Position numbers and translations under genes: made by a program. This document shows, piece by piece, positions 15,250 to 25,000 of a DNA stretch of 34,608 nucleotides; positions within the stretch are counted from its first letter, which is position 1; the number at the start of each line of letters is the position of its first letter. Location: the NCBI GenBank assembly GCA_024230435.1, contig JAAERL010001148.1:1-34608 (forward strand), read 5' to 3'. The stretch comes from Desulfobacteraceae bacterium. Lineage in GTDB: Bacteria > Desulfobacterota > Desulfobacteria > Desulfobacterales > Desulfosarcinaceae. A model generated the notes under the pieces. That model had not been told where the DNA came from. It saw nothing but the letters and a program-made list of their open reading frames with translations, and ran no database searches.

Positions 15250-15973
15250 AAACAGCCCCTCCAATAGTTTGAGAAAAAGCAAATTTATCGCCGCGGCACC
15301 ACAGCTCGGCAAAAACACCTGCCTGGGTTTGGGGAAAGTGCAGCAAGCGGTGCACCAATAATATCGGCGTTTGAGCCGAAATATCCAGCAGCTTTGCCCT
15401 GCGCCCCTGCGCATACCCAATACTGAAAAGTTGTTTGCCGCCTGCCGGGCGAAGGTAAAACTGTTCTTCGGCAATGGCGGACAAAGAGTACCCCTCCAAG
15501 TCCATATTTTCGATCCCGGAAAATAAATCCAAATTCAGGTAAAAATCTTCCAATAGTACGGGGGCTTGATCCACCTCGGTCAAACGTGAAAAATAATACG
15601 CCTCATGACCGGAAAAAGGATTGTGGGGATGCGCGGCGACCTGTTGGCGGTTGATGGGCGTTACCAGCCGCGTTGATGGCGTTACCCCCTTTTTTTGAAA
15701 TGACGCCAAGGTGCCTTCCAGGCTGAAAAGGTCAATCTCCTGCTGGGATTCGCATACAAACGTGCCCGAGCCCCTTTTCCGGGTCAACAGGCCCTTGCGC
15801 ACCAAAGTTTCAATAGCTTGGCGCACTGTTGGACGGCCGATAATGAATTGTTTTGCCAATTGGGGCTCACCCGGAATTCTGGCGCCGGATGGGTATTGTC
15901 CTGTACGAATCCTGGTTGTAATCAAATCGGCCAATTGCCGGTAAAGCGGTATAGGAGATTGTGGGTTGAGCAT
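15242..15973 (-). CDS. GntR-family (HutC/UTRA) regulator linked to trpBA
   Basis: A 243-residue regulator. Residues ~1-75 are a GntR winged helix with IPLYRQLADLITTRIRTGQYPSG, LAKQFIIGRPTVRQAIETL and GLLTRKRGSGTFV. Residues ~90-240 are a UTRA ligand-binding domain (HutC subfamily), with YYFSRLTEVDQAPVLLEDFYL and LLVHRLLHFPQTQAGVFAELWCRGD. It is the first gene of the trpBA unit and probably controls it, with a tryptophan-related or other small ligand. This is inference, as GntR control of trp genes is not the common scheme. The ligand and operator are unknown. Start ATG 15973 agrees with the normal N-terminus of the family. Confidence 0.9.
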   Translation of the reverse strand: MLNPQSPIPLYRQLADLITTRIRTGQYPSGARIPGEPQLAKQFIIGRPTVRQAIETLVRKGLLTRKRGSGTFVCESQQEIDLFSLEGTLASFQKKGVTPSTRLVTPINRQQVAAHPHNPFSGHEAYYFSRLTEVDQAPVLLEDFYLNLDLFSGIENMDLEGYSLSAIAEEQFYLRPAGGKQLFSIGYAQGRRAKLLDISAQTPILLVHRLLHFPQTQAGVFAELWCRGDKFAFSQTIGGAVYA

Positions 15974-16335
15974 TATCTAAAATCCAATCCATGTTAAATT
16001 GCATGCCAATCAGATGAACTACATATGAACCACACATGTAAAGTTGTCAAGACAAATTATCAGGCTATTTGATTAACAATTGATAATCAATACTCTAAAA
16101 ACAGACCTTGATTTTTCTTAACTCATTTACGCCAAAACTTCGAAGCTGAGTTAACATTTTAATTATTAAACTAATATCGATGGTATTGGAAACCTTTTCG
16201 GCGGCGAACTCCGGCAACTGAAAAAATACCTATAAATTCAGCAGGTTTTGAAAAATAGTAGTAGACTTTAAAAAAACCATCTTAATTGCTTGATTGTAAG
16301 AATTGACACCTATATTATAGGTAAATGGAAGACAA
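15974..16335. promoter_or_regulatory. Divergent intergenic region with dyads
   Basis: No gene is seen in these ~360 AT-rich bases. Two dyads stand out: TTAACTCA (16118-16125) with TGAGTTAA (16147-16154), and the 15-bp palindrome ACCTATA-T-TATAGGT (16308-16322) adjoining a TTGACA at 16303-16308. The first could be an operator of the GntR regulator; neither assignment is proved. Confidence 0.35.
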
Positions 16336-16353
16336 TTGGGAGATCAATTTCAA

Positions 16354-17647
16354 ATGTCTGCATCATCTAATGAAACTTATGCGGCACAAATTCTGGTGGT
16401 GAACGACTCTCGGTTTAGTTTGAAACTTCTTCGAGAAATTTTAGTCCAGCATAGTTACACAGTTCGGATCGCTTTGAGCGGAAGGCAAGCGCTTGAGCCG
16501 GTAGCTATCAAAATTTATGATCTGATTTTGCTGGATGTGAAAACGGGTGATCTTAACGGATACGAAGTATGCCGTAGACTCAAAACGCAGGCAGTCAGCC
16601 GGGATGTACCGGTGATTTTCATCAGCAGTGGTGTTTTCAGGGATCACCAAAGAAATCCTATTGGTCTGGTTGCAAACCTGACGGACATTACGAAAACCAA
16701 ACAAGCCGAAAAAAAGATTCGCCAACTTAACGAAGATCTGGAAATACGGTTGGCCGAACGTACCGGAGCGCTGGCCCAGGGTACGGATCTGACCAGGCAA
16801 CAGGCAGACTATTTGCCGGCCGTTAAAATATCCGCCGATCATCTTCTAAAAATATCCCCCGGTCATCTTATATATATTATCAATGAGATCCTCGACTTTT
16901 CCAAAATGGAAGCCGGTTATCTTGATTTGGAACAAATTGGCTATAGAATGCGCGAGATCATGGAAGACGCCGTGGACACCCTGGCAGTAAATGCGCATAA
17001 GAAAAATCAGGCGCTTAAATTGGACGTAGCCCCCGAGGCGCCGAATTGCCTTATTGGCGATCCCGTGCGGCTGCGGCAAATCCTGGTCAATCTGCTCAAC
17101 AATGCCATTAAATTTAACGCGGCCGGCAAGATTGCCGTCAGTTGTCAAGCCGGTGAGGCAGACGGCAAATCTGCGCTGCTGGATTTCAAGGTCCCGGATA
17201 CCGGAACCGGTTTCCCTAAAAATCAAATAAAACAAATATTCGAAAGTTTCCAACAGGCCGATGACACACAAACAGACCGGCAAAAATCTAACCTTAACAC
17301 TTTTTTGAAGGAGGACAACTATATTATATTAGCCAGCAAATGACCTTCGCATTGCTTAGGGTCACCAGGCGACTATTGCCAAAAACGGTCTAATTGCCGT
17401 GAATTATCTGTCCGGCTATCAGTTTGATATCGTATTGATGGATGTTCAGATGCCGGCAATGCCAGGCTTTGAAGCGGCCCGGACCATCCGTGCTTCGACA
17501 AATTGCCAGAATCGCAATTTGCCGGTTACCGGCCGCACAGCCCATACGTTTTCCAAAGATCGTGAAAAGCGCCTGCAGGCGGGTATGAGCGATTACCTGT
17601 CCAAACCCGTTGATCCGGAAAAGCTTTCCGCCCTGCTGAACAAGTAG
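16354..17647 (+). pseudogene. Decayed hybrid histidine kinase (REC-HATPase-REC remnants)
   Basis: The frame 16354-17343 starts with a receiver (ILVVNDSRFSLKLL, LILLDVKTGDLNGYE) that ends early at VPVIFISSG. It then jumps to what looks like the tail of a PAS domain (LVANLTDITKTKQAEKKI). The HisKA segment lacks the H box: the coil runs straight into YLPAVKISADHLL and INEILDFSKMEAGYLDLE, so the phosphorylated His is gone. HATPase N and G1 motifs survive (GDPVRLRQILVNLLNNAIKF, DTGTGF), but the G2 box is lost and the frame stops at 17341. A second receiver fragment (GHQATIAKNG, then LMDVQMPAMPGFE, ending LSKPVDPEKLSALLNK) continues in another frame to 17647, with a third-frame piece between 17334 and 17360. 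The large intact kinase at 19023 has the same domain style. Loss of function is strongly supported. Confidence 0.8.
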
Positions 17648-17664
17648 AGTATGGAGATGAGCAA

Positions 17665-18888
17665 ATGAAAATTAATTCGCTTAGAACAAAGCATTGGCGC
17701 TATGCGGCAATGCTGATATCCATTTCTGCATTCGTTTTAGCAGCTTTGTGTGTAACAGTTCACGCAGGCAATGGCTCTAAGGTTATTCACAAGTCGGCAA
17801 AGCAAAATGCGCTGTGCGGCTCAGGCGCGGCAGATCCGCTAGACGCATCCTGGGTGACAATAAATCCTGCGGGCATGGTCCATCTGGATCCGCAATTGAA
17901 TTTTTCATGGGACATTTATAGCTATGACTACCTGCTTGAGCCCGATGGCCCTTATGCCAACGATGCAGATGGGGACATCACTGCCGGCAAGAGCGTTTAC
18001 ATGCAGAACATCAGCCTGGTCACGGACCTGAACGAAAAAAATTACCTGTCTCTGGGCGTCAATATAGCCGGAGGACAGGGCGCGAACCTCAGCGCCAGTC
18101 GCACGACCTTCGGCAGCATGGGCGGATTTGACACTGAAACTGAGTTTGGATTGTTTAATGCCGCCATTGATCATGGATACAAGCTAACCGATACTGTGTC
18201 GTTCTCCTACGGCTTGGTGGGAACCTATTCCCGATTTAAAACAAATGCGCCCAACGCGAGTTTTGTGATGACCGCCGGAAATAATGAAACCGATGAGAGC
18301 TTTGGCTATGGCTTTAAACTCGGAGTTTACAAAACCTATGGCCGCTTTGCATTGAGCCTGTATTACCAATCACGGCAGTGGACACAACGCTTTGACAAAT
18401 ATGATGATGTACTTATGGACTCGTTAGATTTTCCGCAATTGGCTATTTTTGGTCTGGCATGGCATCCAAACACGGTGCTGTCACTGTACCTGGACTATGA
18501 ATGGATCAACTGGAGCGGTATAAAGATTTACAGCAATAAGGTCAGCGAAGGCGGATATGGATGGACGCAGGATCAGCACGTTTTTAAAGCCGGGATCAAA
18601 TGGACTGTTAACGAGCGCGCAATGTTGCTGCTTGGCTACAACTACGGTAAATCTCCCATTGGACCAGAAGATGCATTTGCCCATGCAGGCGGACCAACCA
18701 TGATTGAGCATCATGCCGGCATCGGATTCAGCTACCGTATTTTTGAATCTTTTGTTTTGGATCTATCCTATCAGAAGATGTTTAGCAACAGTGTTACCGA
18801 AAATGGCGAGGATGTTCCGATGGGTGTCGGTTCCAAGCTTACATTAGAGGCCGAGGTAATCTCAATTGGCTTCAATTACGAATTTTAA
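17665..18888 (+). CDS. FadL/OmpP1-like outer-membrane transport protein
   Basis: A 407-residue outer-membrane beta-barrel. The signal peptide (MLISISAFVLAALCVTVHA) ends near residue 34. The early AADPLDASWVTINPAGM is a degenerate form of the FadL-family start (S-A-T-FNPAG), usually part of the hatch. The rest alternates short aromatic strands and ends in Phe (FNYEF), the usual signal for outer-membrane assembly. FadL relatives carry hydrophobic compounds such as fatty acids or aromatics. The substrate here is unknown. GGAGATGAG lies just upstream of ATG 17665. The gene follows the decayed kinase by 17 bases and precedes the giant kinase by 134 bases; a functional link is only possible. Confidence 0.8.
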   Translation: MKINSLRTKHWRYAAMLISISAFVLAALCVTVHAGNGSKVIHKSAKQNALCGSGAADPLDASWVTINPAGMVHLDPQLNFSWDIYSYDYLLEPDGPYANDADGDITAGKSVYMQNISLVTDLNEKNYLSLGVNIAGGQGANLSASRTTFGSMGGFDTETEFGLFNAAIDHGYKLTDTVSFSYGLVGTYSRFKTNAPNASFVMTAGNNETDESFGYGFKLGVYKTYGRFALSLYYQSRQWTQRFDKYDDVLMDSLDFPQLAIFGLAWHPNTVLSLYLDYEWINWSGIKIYSNKVSEGGYGWTQDQHVFKAGIKWTVNERAMLLLGYNYGKSPIGPEDAFAHAGGPTMIEHHAGIGFSYRIFESFVLDLSYQKMFSNSVTENGEDVPMGVGSKLTLEAEVISIGFNYEF

Positions 18889-19022
18889 GGGGTGTGAAAG
18901 ATACAAATATGCCACTTGCGCCCGGCCTGATTTAAATGGCTTTTGCCTGTATTGTCCTTGAATTCATTTTCGTTTGTTTCGCCAATGAGCAAAGACTTTG
19001 AGCATGCACCCATCTTTGCTTT

Positions 19023-22000
19023 TTGAAAACGAATCCAAATCAGGCGCAACAACCTTCGATACCGGCATATTTCAAGACCCTAAAGATCCAACTTATGAAA
19101 TACCAAGACGACAAACTGCCGAACATCCCCGGCTATCGGATTAGCGCACGGATACACGAGAGCTCCAACTCGCTGGTCTATCGGGGCGTGCGGGACAAGG
19201 ACGGGCTGCCGGTCGTTCTCAAGGTCCTGAAACAAAGTCATCCGTCGTTAGAAGAGCTGACAAACTACCGCCAGGAATATGATATCATGGCTGGCCTGGC
19301 GGATATAAAGGGTGTTGCCGGGGTGTTAAGCCTCGAAAAATACATAAACACATTGATGATATGCCTGGAAGATTTTGGGGGTGAGTCCCTGAGACACTGG
19401 ATCAATGAACGCGGGATGAGTCTGGCCGGGCAACTGGAATTTGCAATCCGCGCCGCTGAGATTCTGGGGCAAATTCACAGGCGCAATATCATTCACAAGG
19501 ACATCACTTCCGACAACCTGGTTTTGAACCGGACTACCGGACAACTCAAGTTCATAGACTTCGGGATCGCCACGCGGCTGCCCAGGGAGCAACCCACTCT
19601 GATAGATCCTGATGCGCCAAAGGGGTCCCTGATGTACATGTCCCCGGAACAGACCGGGCGCATGAATCGCACTTTGGACTATCGCACCGACTTGTATTCT
19701 TTCGGTGTGACATTGTACGAACTGTTCACTGGGAAAAGGCTCTTTGAATCCGAAGACCCCATGGAACTGGTGCATTCTCATATTGCCGTAAAACCGGTTG
19801 CCCCCTGCAAGGTCAATCCCGAACTACCGGCCTCAATTTCCAACATTATACTCAAATTGCTGGAAAAGGCAGCCGAGGAGCGCTACCAGAGCGCCTGGGG
19901 CATCAGAGCCGATCTGGAAAAATGCCTGGCCGACTTGAACAAAAGCAGCACACCGGCGCCGTTTGCCCTTGCCCAAGAAGACATCCCGGATCGTTTACGG
20001 ATTCCGGAAAAACTTTACGGCCGCGAAAAAGAGACCGGCGCCCTGCTGACCGCATTTGAGCGTGTGGCCCACAGCGGCGATGCCCAGATCATAATGGTCT
20101 CCGGCTATTCAGGTATCGGCAAGTCCTTGCTTGTTAAAGAGGTGTCCCACACGCTTGCCCCAAAAATAGGATATTTTATCTACGGCAAGTTCGACCTGTT
20201 CCAGCGCAATATTCCATACAGCGGTCTGGTCAGAGCTTTTAGAGAACTGGTCCGGCAATTGTTGACAGAAAAGGACGCAAAGCTTTCGCACTGGCGGGAA
20301 AAACTGCTCACCGCCTTAGGGCCCAACGGCCGGATTATCATTGATGTGATCGCCGAAATCGAACTGATTATTGGACCCCAGCCTGAAGTGCCAAGTCTAA
20401 GGCCAACTGAATCTGAAAATCGCTTTAATTTAGTATTTCAAAACTTTATGCAGGTGTTTTGCCGGAAAGAACACCCCCTGGTCATTTTTCTCGATGACCT
20501 GCAGTGGGCTGATTCAGCAACACTCAGACTGCTTGAACACGCGATAACTGATCAAGACAACATTGGTCTGCTTCTGATCGGGGCCTTTCGGGACAGCGAG
20601 ATCGACCCGTCCCATCCCCTGGCTAAAACACTTAACAGTATGCACAAGGCAAATATCCCGGTTAACCTGATTCATCTAAAACCTCTGGAGCACGAACATG
20701 TCAACCAACTGATTGCCGATAGCCTGCATCAAAACAGGGAAACGGTCCGTCCCCTTACGGATCTGGTGATACGCAAGACAGGCGGAAATCCGTTTTTTAT
20801 AAACCGGTTTCTTCATACGTTATACGATGAAGATCTGCTAATATTCGAAATGAACTCTAAAGGGCAATACGGATGGCAATGGGACATTGACCGGATCAAG
20901 GCTGTTAATATCACAGACAATGTAGTGGAGCTGATGATCGGCAAGCTGAAAAAACTGCCTGAATCCGCACAGAAGACCTTGTGCCTGGCAGCTTGTGCGG
21001 GAAGCCTTTTTGATCTGGAAACCTTGTCTGCCATTTATAAAAAAACGGCTGCCGATACCTTTAAGGATTTGAAACCCGCTATGATCGAGGAGCTGATCCT
21101 GCCTCTGTCAAAGCTGGAAATTAACGATGACGTCCCCCAATCTCCGGCTATGATCGTCAGGCGCATGCGTTTTTTGCATGACCGGGTCCGGCAGGCGGCC
21201 TACGCTATAATTCCAGAAGACCAAAAACAGACGGCTCACCAGCAGATCGGCCGGTTGATGTTGCAAAATATTGCGCCGGTTGATCGGGATGAAAAGATAT
21301 TTGATATTGTCAACCAGCTTAACTTGGGAATCGGCCTGATTAAAACTGATGCTGAACGCAGCGAGCTAGCCTCGCTGAATTTGACAGCGGGCAAAAAAGC
21401 AAGATCCTCGATAGCCTATGCACCCGCGTTTGAATACTTAAAAAATGCTATCTCTCTTTTGGAAAAGGACTGCTGGGAAAAGCAGTATCAATTGACTTTG
21501 GATATTCATGTGGAAGCTGCCAAGGCAGCGTACCTGAACTCGCAGTTCGAGCAGATGGAGACCATTGCACGGTCTGTAGAGGATAAAAGTAAGACCCTGC
21601 TTGACGAAGTTATAATTCATAATGTCCGCATTATGTCCTATATTGCCCAGAACAGGTTGCAGGATGTCATCAAAATCTGTCTGTCCATGCTGAAACAATT
21701 GGGTGTGCGAATACCGGAAAAACCAAATAAATTTTACATATTATTACAGCTTCTGAAAACAAAGCTGATAGTGGGGGCTAAAAAGGAAAAGAATTTTATC
21801 GATCTTCCTGAAATGACTGACCCGGTCAGGCTCGCATCAATGCGGCTTTTGGTGAGACTTCTTAGTTGTGCTTATTATGTCACACCTGAGCTGCTCCCGC
21901 TGGTTGCGTTTCATATGACCAATTTATCGATCAAACATGGCAATTCCGCCTATTCCTCGTTTGCCTATGCTATTTACGGAGTGATTCTTAGCAATGTGAC

Positions 22001-25000
22001 CGGAGAGATTAATTCCGGGCAGCGGTTCGGCAGGATCGCGTTAACGCTTATGGAGCGATTTAAAGCCGGAGAAATCGAAATAAGGACAATAGTGGCTATT
22101 AACTCCGGCATCAGTATTTTTACAAAGCATCTCAGACAAACCTTGAAATCTCTGCAAAAAAACTATCAAAGCGCTCTGGAAGCCGGAGATCATGAATATG
22201 CCGCTCTTTGTGCGCACATGTACTGCTATAATTCGTTCTACGCAGGCAAAGAAATGACAGCTCTCGAACATGAGATTGCTCAATACGATACGGACATAAG
22301 CCGTTTAGGCCAAAAAACCTATGTAAATTACAATAAAATATTTCACCAGACTGTGTTGAACCTTTTAGGCGAAAGTGATGATCCGTGTGAACTTGCCGGC
22401 AAGGTGTACGATGAACGGATCATGCTGCCTTTGCATGAAAAAGCAAATGACCAGAATGCAATCTGGACAATATACAATACTAAAATGATACTTTGGTATC
22501 TGTTCGGAGAGTATTCAAAAGCTTTTGACGCTACGGAGCTGGCTGCAAAATTATCAAAAGACAACATGGTTACGGCTATTTATTTTATATTTCATTTTTA
22601 TGATTCCCTTATCCGGCTTGCCAATTATAGCTACGCAGAAAAATCAAATCTTAAAAAAACGAGTCTAAAAAAGACCCTGCGAAAAGTGGATGCGAACCAG
22701 AAAAAAATAAAAAAATGGGCGCCTCACGCTCCCATGAATTATCTGCACAGATGGAATTTGGTCGAAGCCGAACGCGCACGGGTGCTTGATCATTATGAAA
22801 AAGCCGAGAACTATTACAATCAGGCCATTGCCCTGGCAAGCGAACATGAATACACCAATGACGAAGCACTGGCCCTGGAACTGGCAGGCCGGTTTTATCT
22901 TGAAAACAACCGTCCCAGGATCGCAAAAGCCTATCTTAGGGACGCACATTATACCTATCAAATATGGGGGGCCAATGCCAAAGCCCGGCATTTGAAAAAT
23001 GAATTTCCCTTAATACAGGATACCCTTATACCCTGGCATGACACGAAAACGGTAAGCATTAGTACATCAAACTCTGCTTTGCAGCGCATGGACCTGAACA
23101 GTGTCATAAAAGCAGCCCAAACCATGTCCGGAGAAATCGTTCTGGACCGGTTGTTATCAAAAATGATGAGAATTGTGATTCAAAGTGCGGGCGCTCAAAA
23201 AGGGTATCTTCTTTTGCAAAAGCAGAGGCAATGGCTCATTTACGCCGAATGTGACCTTAATAAAGACGATGTGCAGGTCCTCCAATTGGTTGACGTTGTA
23301 AAAAGCGGCGACCTGTGCGCCTCCATCGTCCAGTATGTGGCCCGTACGCAGCAAACCGTTGTGCTCGATGACGCTGTCAACCAGGGGGATTTTAGCGGAG
23401 AAGCATACATTCGCAAGCGCGGCATCAGGTCTTTATTATGCATGCCGTTGCTTCATAAAGGCGAGTTGAACAGTATTTTGTACTTAGAGAACAACTTGAC
23501 CGCCCGGGCGTTTACACCCAAACGGATTCAACTTCTCAAAGCGCTGGCTTCCCAGGCCGCCATTTCATTAGAAAACGCGCTGTTGTATGAAAACCTGGAA
23601 GAAAAAGTCGTAGAGCGTACAAAGCAGTTGGAAAAGCAGAATGTAAAATTGGAGATTCAAGCCGAGGAGCTACGTCAGTCGCGGCAGGAAGCGCAAGCCG
23701 CCAATAAAACAAAGAGCGATTTTCTGGCCAATATGTCCCACGAAATCCGCACCCCCATGAACGCGGTAATAGGTCTGACCAATGTCGTGCTCAAATCTGA
23801 GCTGACGGTCAAACAACGCGATTATCTGGAAAAAGTGGGGATCGCTTCGAAAGGCCTGTTGAATGTGATCAACGACATTCTGGATTTTTCTAAAGTAGAA
23901 GCCAACCAACTGGTACTGGAGTGCATGCCTTTCGATCTGGGCCATGTGATGGAACAACTAACCGATCTGTTCAGCAACCGGGTGGCAGACAAGGACCTGG
24001 AGATGATTGTCACCGTGGCTCCGCATACGCCTGGAAAGTTTTTCGGCGATGCCGGCAGGCTGGCCCAGATACTGACCAACCTGGTGGCCAATGCCATCAA
24101 GTTCACCGAAAGAGGTGAAATCGTCGTAGCTGTGGCGTTGGCCACCGGGCAGCCGGTGGATCGGACGCGCCTTGAATTCACGGTCAGCGACACGGGTATC
24201 GGCATTGATCCCAATGCGATACCCGGGCTGTTCTCCCCTTTTACCCAAGTCGAAACTCATTTGGCACGGCAACATGAGGGCACCGGCCTCGGGCTGGCCA
24301 TATGCCGCAAACTTACCGAGCTGATGGGCGGCCGGATCTGGCTCGAAAGCACACCCGGCAAAGGCAGCAAGTTTTGCTTCACGGTTAACCTGGAGCAGCA
24401 AAAAGCCGAACAAGCCCCCATTCCCATGCTGGCGGACCTGCGGGGGCTCAGGGCCCTGGTTGTGGATGACAGCGCCACGTCCCGGCAGATGCTGGTGGAA
24501 ATACTGGAATCTTTCAACTTTGAGGTTTCGGCGGTGGACAGCGGCCCAAAGGCCCTGACAGCCCTTAAACAAAAGAGCGCCACCGGCCAGACCTGCCAAC
24601 TGGTGATGCTGGATTGGAAAATGCCCGGCATGAGCGGTATTGAAACCGCCCAGCGCATCCGCGAAATGAGGTTGACGGCAGCCGAGCACGCCCATCAGCC
24701 CGGATTCTCAAAACCGGAACCCTTGATCATCATCATGGTCACCGCCTACGGCCAGTTGCTGGTGCAGGAGCAAACCGGTCTGGCAAATGTGGATCGCCTG
24801 ATGCTCAAGCCAATCAAGCCTTCCGCGTTCTTCGACATCCTGATTGAGTTGTTCAATCAGACAAAGGCCGCTGGTCCGCCTCTGGTCAAACGCGCCGAGT
24901 ACAACCAGATGCTGGCCGGCCGGCGATTGCTGGTGGTCGAAGACAATGCGCTCAACCGCGATGTGGCCTTGGCCCTTCTCAGTGAGATGGGCGCCGTGGT

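Noticed and set aside
15250-15474. 75-residue extension of trpB
   Set aside because: It lies entirely inside the GntR gene in another frame. ATG 15249 has a strong GGAGGGG site and gives the normal family start.
24257-24695. Long minus-strand frames inside the giant kinase gene
   Set aside because: They are shadows of the GC-rich kinase and receiver coding region; the plus strand shows all conserved motifs.
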